Source of the DNA: DAOVQB01 sp023128935 | GTDB taxonomy: Bacteria; Eisenbacteria; RBG-16-71-46; CAIMUX01; WJJG01 | Length of the DNA: 26,236 bases | Assembly: GCA_030628905.1 (NCBI GenBank) | Contig: DAOVQB010000040.1 | Span: 1 to 26,236 of the forward strand | Direction: 5' to 3' | Shown: piece by piece, positions 8,732 to 15,113 of the stretch | Layout of the letters: the number at the start of each line of letters is the position of its first letter | Position numbering within the stretch: position 1 is the stretch's first letter | Program-made: the position numbers and the translations under genes | The notes under the pieces: model-generated | Seen by the model: only the letters and a program-made list of their open reading frames with translations | The model's database searches: none | Told to the model about the DNA's origin: nothing

Positions 8732-9492
8732 TGGTAACCACGAGGCGCACGACAATCGGATTCGACCGCAAGATCCGGCTCAGCTGGCTGGATGCGACGG
8801 CCGACTGGGCTGCGCAGGGACTCCCCGCAGAAGAGATCCGGACAAGGTTGGAGCGCCTTCTTGAAGGGGCCCTCCCGGGGAGTGCACCAAAGGGGGCGCG
8901 CTACAAGAGCAAGGCAGTATTGCTGCACGTATGGGTCACCCTACCCGACGAGTTCGTGCCGCTCCGCAACGATGGACTCAAGCTGCTCAGACTGCGTTCC
9001 GGTAAGGATCGGCTACCGCTTCACTGGGGCATGTGCCTATCAACATACCCGTTCTTCCATGACTTGGCTGCAACGACCGGGCGTCTGCTGCAGATCCAGG
9101 GGACCGCGGCACTCTCGCAGATAGCACGACGGATGGCGGAATCTTGGGGCGATCGTAGTACCGTCGTCCGAGCCGTGCAGCGAGTTACTCGTTGCTTCGT
9201 GGACTGGGGAGCGCTGCGGGATACGCGAGAGGCGGGGGTGTATGCAGCACTGCCGAAGACTGCGGTGCGTGAACCAGACAGTATCTGGATGCTGGAAGCT
9301 GCCCTCGCAGATTGCGGCAGCGGAGGGCAACCGTTCCGAAGCCTGATCACAAGCCCGGTCTTCTTTCCCTTCGAGTTGAATCTGTCGGCGCGGGATGTTG
9401 GCCGGAGTGCGAGACTGGAAATCCACCGTCAGGGTTTTGATGATGATCTCGTCGTGCCGAGATCGCGCGCTCGAGATTGCCCAGAGGGGTAG
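8731..9492 (+). CDS. Last BREX operon gene, BrxA-like (DUF1819-like)
   Basis: This 253-residue protein is coupled to pglZ through TAATG. It opens with a helical segment, then a central block with the hydrophobic core LHWGMCLSTYPFFHDLA, then a helical region with VTRCFVDWGAL. It closes with a strand-rich end containing PVFFPFELNLS. The layout (small helical protein, a central aromatic YPFxxDxA block, and an FFPF near the end) resembles the DUF1819/BrxA proteins of BREX loci. BrxA has a NusB-like fold and binds DNA. In type 3 systems a gene in this final position is expected to be brxA. I matched it on layout and position rather than on a diagnostic motif, so the name is tentative. The extreme C-terminus (after DDDLVV) could be altered, because a fragment of another gene begins on the opposite strand shortly after. 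Confidence 0.55.
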   Translation: MVTTRRTTIGFDRKIRLSWLDATADWAAQGLPAEEIRTRLERLLEGALPGSAPKGARYKSKAVLLHVWVTLPDEFVPLRNDGLKLLRLRSGKDRLPLHWGMCLSTYPFFHDLAATTGRLLQIQGTAALSQIARRMAESWGDRSTVVRAVQRVTRCFVDWGALRDTREAGVYAALPKTAVREPDSIWMLEAALADCGSGGQPFRSLITSPVFFPFELNLSARDVGRSARLEIHRQGFDDDLVVPRSRARDCPEG

Positions 9493-9589
9493 TCTGGCCA
9501 CCGGGGCGTCGCAAAGCGCCACCGGCTCAACATGAGACCGGCGGCCGAGTCCGGTGAAGGGTGAGACGAGGGTGAGGTCCTCGTAAGCC

Positions 9590-9823
9590 TTCTCCCAGCG
9601 GACCGCGCGGGCTTGGCTTCGAGGACGCCGCAGGCCTTCCCGTTGACGAAAAGCAGGTAGTCGGCGAAGCCGTCGCCTGAGGCAAGCGGGAACTCTCTTA
9701 CGGTGACCCCCTGAGCGGCGCTGAGGTTTATGTCCTCGCGGTCCTGAACGGCCCAGCCGGCCTCAGTGAGGAGTCTATGATTCGACGGACGTGTTCCTCA
9801 GGCCCACTGCTCCCCGATGGCAC
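9590..9823 (-). pseudogene. hsdR: N-terminal fragment of type I restriction HsdR, frameshifted
   Basis: Read on the minus strand from a GTG at 9823 (behind AGGAGGAC), the frame gives PEEHVRRIIDS, a normal opening for an HsdR subunit. A shift near 9775 moves to another frame that continues TEAGWAVQDREDINL, VTVREFPLASG, FADYLLFVNGK and ACGVLEAK. The DYLLF...GVLEAK element is the D...E-x-K nuclease core of the HsdR N-terminal domain. After EAKP the similarity ends within about 20 bases. The helicase domains (several hundred residues) are absent, and the BrxA-like gene follows on the other strand. Both the frameshift and the truncation make it non-functional. No HsdM or HsdS is visible nearby. 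Confidence 0.65.
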
Positions 9824-10170
9824 CGGCGGATGTCCTCCTGTCCCTTCTGATTCTCAAGGTCGGTTCTTCGTGCCGTAAGCTCTTTCAGTCTCTTCTTAAG
9901 AGCGGTCATTTCCCTTTTGATCTTGCGAAGCTCCGTCTGGTTCTTTCCGCTCGACAAACGATCCGCCCCAAGCTCCTCAGCTATGTACCGCTCAAGCTGA
10001 CTCCGCAAGAGCCTCAGATACGGGTTTCCCCAGATCGCTCCTTCTCGGTATTCGAGTTTGCCCACCCGGATGCCCTTCACAATGAAGTCCCGGTCCACTC
10101 CATATTCTTTCTTCGCCGTTGCGTCGCTGAGGCTTGCCCCTTTACGATTCCACTCACCGTGTTCTGCCAT
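9775..10170 (-). CDS. Small helical protein upstream of the hsdR fragment
   Basis: This 131-codon ORF begins MAEHGEWNRKGASLSDATAK. It has a compact N-terminal region with YGVDRDFIVKGIRVGKL and GNPYLRLLRSQLERYI, followed by a heptad-rich coiled coil (about residues 75-110). The first half looks like a small helix-turn-helix or DNA-reading module (KKEYGVDRDFIVKGI), but I cannot name a family. The last 25 residues, after the coiled coil, overlap the start of the hsdR fragment and look like non-native read-through. The true C-terminus may therefore have been altered by the same rearrangement. Similar small genes sit next to restriction genes, so an accessory role is possible. Confidence 0.5.
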   Translation of the reverse strand: MAEHGEWNRKGASLSDATAKKEYGVDRDFIVKGIRVGKLEYREGAIWGNPYLRLLRSQLERYIAEELGADRLSSGKNQTELRKIKREMTALKKRLKELTARRTDLENQKGQEDIRRCHRGAVGLRNTSVES

Positions 10171-10250
10171 GTCTCATCTCTCTCTGACCGAACACTGCGC
10201 TAACCGGCGCCACCTTGCGGCGACCGGTTCAGCGACTTGTTCGCCTCTCT

Positions 10251-10557
10251 TTACGCCTGCTCGTCCTGAATCCGGTCTTTCCAGGAATCTGGATGCCTGC
10301 GCAAGTGCTGGACAGCAATAATGAGGATTATCTCGGTTCTGACCTGGTAAATTAGCCCCGTATGGAAATCGGTTAGTGCGACATCGGCGCGTTCGTGGTG
10401 AAAGCGGTGTCCAAGCGTCAGGGTGTTGGATGATACGGCCAATCGTACGGCCTACCTCGGCCGCGAACTCATAGCCGAGTCCCTCACTCTGGAGGTTGTA
10501 GTAGTCAGTAGCCTCCAGTAACTCAGCTTTTGCAGGGTCGAGGAAATCAACCCTCAC
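10251..10557 (-). pseudogene. ParE/RelE-type toxin, frameshifted
   Basis: The GTG start at 10557 lies 11 nt inside the antitoxin gene, the usual coupling for this pair. The first frame reads VRVDFLDPAKAELLEA, then DYYNLQSEGLGYEF and IIQHPDAW up to RTNRFPYG. Near 10350-10370 the frame must shift, after which the family's last strands follow: LIYQVRTEIILIIAVQHL and RRHPDSWKDRI, ending at TAA 10251-10253. Joined, these make a toxin of about 100 residues of normal family layout. RelE/ParE toxins inhibit either translation on the ribosome or gyrase. As written, translation ends in an aberrant tail and the toxin should be inactive. A single base error in the assembly would also explain it. Confidence 0.7.
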
Positions 10558-10786
10558 TGGGATTCTCCCTTTGGATTTCATCGAACACGTTCGCGGCTGG
10601 GGTCGTACGGATCTCTCCACGCTCGTAGGCGTCGATACGGTCTTCCGCTTCTCTGCCCCACAAGACATCGATAGCCTCGCGGCCCGGCAATCCGAAACTG
10701 GCGAGGATCTTCTCTACGAGTTCTGCTCGTTCGATTGGGGGAAGGTTCACGGCCTCGTTCAGAATGTCCTGGGCTTTCTTTGTCAT
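10547..10786 (-). CDS. Addiction-module antitoxin (PF09720-like)
   Basis: This 79-residue protein has an AAGGAGG ribosome site directly upstream of its ATG at 10786. The opening QDILNEAVNLPPIERAELV and the middle ASFGLPGREAIDVLWG followed by EAEDRIDAYERGEI are typical of the short 'putative addiction module component' antitoxins (TIGR02574/PF09720). These pair with ParE/RelE toxins encoded immediately downstream, as here. The protein should bind and neutralise the toxin and may repress the operon. It looks intact, whereas its toxin partner carries a frameshift, which is the viable combination. Confidence 0.75.
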   Translation of the reverse strand: MTKKAQDILNEAVNLPPIERAELVEKILASFGLPGREAIDVLWGREAEDRIDAYERGEIRTTPAANVFDEIQRENPSEG

Positions 10787-11177
10787 AAAGCCTCCTTGGT
10801 TCCATATCTGCGGGTTAGTATAGCACGACCTTCCGCCTGCGCCCTGGATCCTTCTTGGGCGAACAATTGATTATCTGGATGTCCTCATCTGCCGGTCTCG
10901 ATCCATGGCTCCCGTCCCGGCGGGGTGTCTTGCTGCAGCACCTGGAGCGATCTCCCGGTCGCCATGAGGCGCGAGAACTGCTACAGGATAGCCCAGTTGC
11001 GGATTCTGGCGCCAGAGGGTTTCTCCAGCGCTGCGAGCGACCCGGTCGGGACTTGCCGGCTATTGTGGCAGTTCGGGTGTCCCTCTCGGCAAGGCAGTGA
11101 AGCGAAGGTGCGGTCGCGGCCATTCAAGGCCGTGAGATCGGACAGTGCCAGTGGATTGAAGCTGCCGGGGCGAGAGC
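10787..11177. other. 391-bp gap without recognisable gene
   Basis: The stretch between the two toxin-antitoxin remnants contains short overlapping frames on both strands, but none has a good ribosome site or recognisable protein. A TATACT hexamer on the minus strand (10817-10822) lies about 30 bp upstream of the PF09720-like antitoxin and could be its -10 box, although I see no good -35 box. The rest may be debris from deleted genes. Confidence 0.4.
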
Positions 11178-11504
11178 TCAGGCCGTCTTGAGCTTGCCTC
11201 TGGCGGGAACGAAACGGATCTCGATTCGCTTGTCCATGGCTGCGGCGACGCGCCGGAGCATGGCAAGAGAGTGACCCCGGTAGTCGTCACCCTCAAGCCG
11301 GCAGATGACGCTTGCGGTGGTTCCGACAAGCTTCGCGAGTTGACGCTGTGAGAGACCGGCCTCGGTACGAAGCGCGTAGATCTGCCGAGCAACCTGGGCG
11401 CTTGCCCTTGCCTCCTCGAGCTCGGCTTGGGCCTTTTTGGTCGAGAAGAAGCGGCGATCGATGATATCGATTGCATTGGTGGTGGTCTTCTTCCTTCGCG
11501 GCAT
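11178..11504 (-). CDS. HigA-like XRE-family antitoxin/regulator
   Basis: This 108-residue protein starts at the ATG at 11504 behind an AAGGAGGGG site. The helix-turn-helix lies at about residues 41-65: ALRTEAGLSQRQLAKLVG then TTASVICRLE. The tail RRVAAAMDKRIEIRF is typical of HigA antitoxins of the HigB/HigA (Gp49-type toxin) modules. In such modules the toxin gene comes first, as seen here, and HigA represses the shared promoter through an inverted repeat. The toxin gene upstream is reduced to a short stub, so this protein is an orphan antitoxin that may persist as a repressor or as protection against related toxins. Confidence 0.75.
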   Translation of the reverse strand: MPRRKKTTTNAIDIIDRRFFSTKKAQAELEEARASAQVARQIYALRTEAGLSQRQLAKLVGTTASVICRLEGDDYRGHSLAMLRRVAAAMDKRIEIRFVPARGKLKTA

Positions 11505-11535
11505 CGCTACCCCTCCTTGCTGTGGGTGTGGACCT

Positions 11536-11637
11536 CCGACACTTCGCGCGGGCTTTCGGCACAAGCGTCTCGAACCAGTCCAGAAGCGGGACCGTTCCAT
11601 CGTCCCCGCGATAGAGGACCAGTTCTATCTTGGGCAT
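11536..11637 (-). pseudogene. HigB toxin stub (first ~34 codons)
   Basis: From the ATG at 11637 the frame reads MPKIELVLYRGDDGTVPLL then DWFETLVPKARAKC, the start of a HigB/Gp49-family mRNA interferase. Full toxins are about 100-120 residues. After roughly 34 codons the reading leaves the family and runs into the ribosome site and coding region of the HigA-like gene in a wrong frame. The central strands and the catalytic C-terminus are missing. The cut removes about two-thirds of the toxin but leaves promoter, operator and antitoxin untouched. Confidence 0.65.
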
Positions 11638-11649
11638 CGAATCCTCTGA

Positions 11650-11678
11650 ATGTTCGCAATAATGCGAACGAATGTCAA
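11650..11678 (-). promoter_or_regulatory. higBA promoter with overlapping operator
   Basis: Read on the minus strand, TTGACA (complement of 11673-11678) is followed after 17 bp by GAACAT (complement of 11650-11655), a perfect -35 box with a weak -10 box. Between and over them lies the inverted repeat GTTCGCAATAATGCGAAC (11652-11669), with two 7-bp arms around ATAA. Binding there by the HigA-like protein would block the promoter. The ATG of the toxin stub is about 13 bp downstream of the -10 box. Confidence 0.6.
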
Positions 11679-11868
11679 GTTCTGCGGTCGACCGCGGCGT
11701 GCCTACTGAAAGGGCGATCGCATCGCCAACTAGGTATTGCAGATAGCATTACAGGCAAGTCGCGAAAACGCCGCAAGGGCGTAGTAGAGGCCGTTCGAAG
11801 CGCAACGCGTGCCACAGAGGCGGCTGTGGGCCTCATTCTTCGCCCTGGATGCCGGCCGGCACGGCTGA

Positions 11869-12156
11869 GAGTCGGAGGACTTCCGCAATGGACGTGTCGG
11901 AAGGCTGCTGATTGCGCTCTTCCTAGGGGAACGCATGATCCTGCCGACACCGCTGCTCTACCTGCGCGCTTTCTTTGAGGCTACTCGACAGGACTACTAC
12001 GCTCGACTTGCCGCGGTTACGGATGACGCCGCCTGGGAGGAGCGGCTAGTATACTTCCTAAACGCAGTGGCGCGGATGTCAGAGCACGCACTTGGCCGCG
12101 CCATCGAGAGGCTCGAAGCGAAGGGGATTGTCCAGCAGGTCGGAGAGGCGCAGCGG
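11869..12156 (+). pseudogene. Fic-family protein remnant with damaged Fic motif
   Basis: The frame opens after a TGA at 11866-11868 and has no good start. It reads FRNGRVGRLLIALFLGER, then PTPLLYLRAFFEATRQDYY, EERLVYFLNAVARMSE and AIERLEAKGIVQQV. This follows the second half of Fic adenylyltransferase proteins. The Fic motif should read HPFxDGNGRxGR, but only FRNGRVGR remains, so the catalytic histidine and the aspartate-glycine pair are gone. Everything N-terminal of the motif is also missing. Between MSE and AIERLEAKG another 50 or so residues of the usual linker/winged-helix seem deleted. The call comes from the order of these segments. The gene cannot make an active AMP-transferase. Confidence 0.6.
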
Positions 12157-12638
12157 ATCGATCCCGCCGTGCAGAAGGTCTACCAGAGGAAGTTCGAAGA
12201 ACGCCGCGCCGCCCACGCTGCGGAGCTCTCACGGCTGAGACGAGTCCTGTTGTACACCTTCCCCGATGAGTCCCCGCAGGCGGTGTCGCTCGTCAACGTT
12301 ACGACGTGTGAGCTGACAACCTGGATCGGTGCCGAACTGAAAGATCTGCCATCACAACTTGCGAGATTCGATCTCATCCGAGCCATCGGCGTGCGCCAGC
12401 TCCTGCGCGAGCTGGCCTTCGATCCAGGGGAGCGCCATCTCGCCGAGTTGGGACCGCCCAAGCAAAGCCACCGCCTGAACCGGTCTTGCGCGATCTCATG
12501 CGTGCAGCGCTCGAACGCGGTGTGGAGATGGATGTGGTCGCGGGCAGGGCACCCGCCTGGGAGGACCCTTGGGCGAGGTGCCGGTTGCTATGCTATGACG
12601 CCGAGGGAGACCACCAAGCGGGTGTGGTGAATGAATGA
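12157..12638 (+). pseudogene. C-terminal part of an unknown protein, with frameshift
   Basis: The frame that begins as Fic changes character after residue 74 and continues as an unfamiliar protein: a basic helix (QRKFEERRAAHAAELSRL), then LLYTFPDESPQAVSLVNV and LIRAIGVRQLLRELAFDPG. Near 12455-12465 the coding signal switches frame. The new frame reads KPPPEPVLRDLMRAALERG, then VEMDVVAGRAPAWEDPW and CRLLCYDAEGDHQ, ending at TGA 12636-12638. Both parts have strong GC-rich codon patterns, so the switch is a real frameshift or a sequencing error, not a gene end. I do not recognise the family. It lies 30 bp before the unknown 421-codon gene and could be its partner. Confidence 0.5.
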
Positions 12639-12668
12639 CGGAGGACGCCGTGGAAAGCAGGCTGGGCC

Positions 12669-13934
12669 ATGAAGATTCTCTCCCCGGAGATTGATCTGTT
12701 GATTCAGAGTGTTCGGAACGTCCGCGAAGCCGGAAGCACCGCTCCCGATCTGTTCGAGAGCGTGCGCGAGTCTCGCGCGTTGCTGGAGAAGATCAAGCCG
12801 GTCATCGATGGGCGCGACTCCATCTGGTCGCTCTGGATCAGGACCGAGCGAGGTCAGTTGCATGACTTCGGCGACTATGATGAGTATCGGGACGCGGGAG
12901 ATGTGGAATCGCGCGAGGATTTCGAGTCGCTGTGGCGGATGGAGTACCCCGACGAAGTCCAGTGGCGGCGGCTACGAGCCGTGCACTACGACAACCGTCT
13001 CTTCTTCTACCTCGATCGCACGCTCGACTTCAACGTGGATCTCGCTTCCGGAATGTTTTACCAACTGGATCCAGCTCAGGACGATGCCCGCAGGCTCGTC
13101 ATCTGGCTCCTTCAAGCAATGCGCGACGAGGTGCACAAGTTCTTGCTGGATCCGGTCGCGTACAACCGCGATGTAGAACGGAACCTGCCACTGTGCAAGC
13201 GTTTCGGGCGCGTACGCCGCCGGGATCTGTGGAGTGCCTCAAGCGAGGTCATCCGCCTTGACGACGAGATCGGGGCTGAAGGTTTGGGCCGGTTCAGGCG
13301 GCTGATCCTGGATCTGGACGAGAACGCCACGATCGACAGGATGACCCTCTCGGCCTTCCTGTCCTATTGCCGGATCTGTTACGAGGCCAACGACTATGAA
13401 CAACTCGAGTCGTCCATGACGCCCCGGGAGATGTACCGAGCCATGGCCGACAACCGGGACGAAGGGCTCCTGGATCTGCCGTCTGATGACCCCTCGGCCT
13501 TCACTCGCTGGTACCGCGAGCGCCAGGGCGGAGGCCACCCCTTCGAAATCTGCCGCGGTGGAAACCGCACGCACATCTCCCTCTACGTGCTGGAGCATGG
13601 CGACGGATGGCAACTTCGTCTGGCCGGGTTCAGCACCGCCCGGGCGGTCGAAACGGCGAGGATGGCGATCGCTCTCTCTGAGCACGGCGTAGCCTTCATG
13701 CTGGAGTTCCCGGAGGAGATGCTGCGTATGCTGAGCGGCGAGGACTTCCTGGGCATCGTCCCCGAGGACATCCCTGTGGGGTACAACCACGGGGACTTCC
13801 CCAAGGAGGACCACATCCACAGCTATCTCCACTTGTACGTTATCGAGGACACTTGCGAGTCACTTCCTGGAAGCATCACTTGGTATCCCCTGGATGAGCT
13901 GGTACCGAGCGGTGATCCGGGCGGTCCCGGGTAA
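12669..13934 (+). CDS. Hypothetical protein, 421 aa
   Basis: This is an intact 421-residue soluble protein, acidic and rich in Trp, Tyr, Phe, Asp and Arg, with no signal peptide or membrane segment. The start is the ATG at 12669; only a weak ribosome site (AAGCAGG) lies before it. Visible stretches include IWSLWIRTERGQLHDFGDY near the N-terminus, LFFYLDRTLDFNVDLASG, a helical middle (SAFLSYCRICYEANDYEQL), and a C-terminal part with HISLYVLEHGDGWQLRLAG and LEFPEEMLRMLSGEDF. None of these identifies a family for me. The mixed strand/helix pattern suggests two domains. It sits between a decayed toxin region and a DUF1186 gene, so it may be a defence, immunity or cargo protein. That is inference from position only. 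Confidence 0.75.
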   Translation: MKILSPEIDLLIQSVRNVREAGSTAPDLFESVRESRALLEKIKPVIDGRDSIWSLWIRTERGQLHDFGDYDEYRDAGDVESREDFESLWRMEYPDEVQWRRLRAVHYDNRLFFYLDRTLDFNVDLASGMFYQLDPAQDDARRLVIWLLQAMRDEVHKFLLDPVAYNRDVERNLPLCKRFGRVRRRDLWSASSEVIRLDDEIGAEGLGRFRRLILDLDENATIDRMTLSAFLSYCRICYEANDYEQLESSMTPREMYRAMADNRDEGLLDLPSDDPSAFTRWYRERQGGGHPFEICRGGNRTHISLYVLEHGDGWQLRLAGFSTARAVETARMAIALSEHGVAFMLEFPEEMLRMLSGEDFLGIVPEDIPVGYNHGDFPKEDHIHSYLHLYVIEDTCESLPGSITWYPLDELVPSGDPGGPG

Positions 13935-14015
13935 GGCGACGCGCCGGTGGGCGCCCCTGCATTTGGCGGCTCGGCCAGTTCCAAGAGCCACCCGTTCGGC
14001 TGATCGGAGGGTTGT

Positions 14016-14915
14016 GTGCAAAGGGCAAGCGACGAGAGGATCCGAGAGATCCTAAAGGACTTCGAGGTCAGCTCTGGCGTCTACCGGAGGGAGTCTGTCG
14101 ATGCCGCTCTTGAGCTCAAGGACGAGATTATTCCCCACCTCATAGGCGTTCTGGAGACGGTTCTCTCGAATCCCGCTCACTATGCTGCCCAAGACGACTT
14201 CTACACCCACACCTATGCAATCATGTTGTTGGGTCACTTCAAGGAGCCGCGCGCCCACAGGCCTATCGTGAATCTGGTCGGGTTGCCGGGTGACCTCCCG
14301 GATCATCTTCTTGGTGATCTGATAACTGAGGATCTCCCGACCATCTTGCTCCGAACGTGTGATGGCTCGTTGGAGCACATCAGGGCACTGGCGTTGAATG
14401 AGAACGCGAATGTCTACTGTCGCGGCTCTGCTCTGAAGGCGATGGCATTCGCAGTCGCAAGCGGTTTGGCAACCCGCAGCCGGGTTCTGGACTTCCTGGG
14501 ATCACTGTTGACGCCTTCAGAAGGGGGCCCTGACAGCGACTTGTCGAGCATGGCTAGTGCGCGCATCAATGATCTGTATCCGGAAGAACTCATGGATACG
14601 ATCGAAAAGGCCTTTGAAGATGGATTGATCAGCCCATTCTACATCGGATTGGAAGATTTCCGGCGTACCTTGGAGCGGGGAAAGGAGGAAACACTCGAAC
14701 GCCTGAGGAAGAGAATGGAACAGGTATCACTAGATGATATCCATGCATCCATGTCATGGTGGGCTTGTTTCCGGGATGAGCACCATATCCCCAGCTTCCC
14801 CGCTCATCGAATCGCAAGCGGAACTGCCAAGCGGAAACGGAGCAAGGCCGAGAGAAAGCGCAAGGCCGAGAGAAGGCGCAAGGCCGAGAGAACATCACGG
14901 CGGCGGAACCGCTGA
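14016..14915 (+). CDS. DUF1186 domain protein with basic repeat tail
   Basis: This 299-residue protein starts at a GTG (14016) behind GGAGGG. The helical-repeat body matches DUF1186 (PF06685) in layout: AIMLLGHFKEPRAHRPIVNLV, LITEDLPTILLRTCDGSLE, YCRGSALKAMAFAVASG and YPEELMDTIEKAFEDGL. The body resembles HEAT-like adaptor proteins, and no enzymatic role is known to me. Relatives often end in a zinc-binding SEC-C motif. Here the C-terminus (about residues 270-299) is instead a lysine/arginine-rich tail made by three copies of an 18-nt unit (KAERKR, KAERRR, KAERTS). It may have replaced a SEC-C end or simply be an added basic tail for nucleic-acid or membrane contact. Confidence 0.75.
   Translation: MQRASDERIREILKDFEVSSGVYRRESVDAALELKDEIIPHLIGVLETVLSNPAHYAAQDDFYTHTYAIMLLGHFKEPRAHRPIVNLVGLPGDLPDHLLGDLITEDLPTILLRTCDGSLEHIRALALNENANVYCRGSALKAMAFAVASGLATRSRVLDFLGSLLTPSEGGPDSDLSSMASARINDLYPEELMDTIEKAFEDGLISPFYIGLEDFRRTLERGKEETLERLRKRMEQVSLDDIHASMSWWACFRDEHHIPSFPAHRIASGTAKRKRSKAERKRKAERRRKAERTSRRRNR
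14838..14894 (+). repeat. 18-bp tandem repeat encoding a KAERRR tail
   Basis: The core AAGGCCGAGAGA recurs at 14844, 14862 and 14880, exactly 18 bp apart, with near-identical flanks. Because 18 is a multiple of three, copy-number change would keep the frame and only lengthen or shorten the basic tail of the DUF1186 protein. Confidence 0.8.
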
Positions 14916-15113
14916 CCTGTCCCTCCCGGAAACCCCGTGCCGCCGCAGGTGGGCAGCTCGGCCCTGAACCGGGGTCGAGCGTCGCGCCGCTCTTCCCCGT
15001 TGCCCTGACGAAGACGGATCAGAGGCATGTCGCGCAGGAAGGAACTGACCCAAGCCCTTGCAACCGAAGAGGCTCGGCTGGCAGCCACGGGCGTCTCACT
15101 CGCTGTGGCAATC

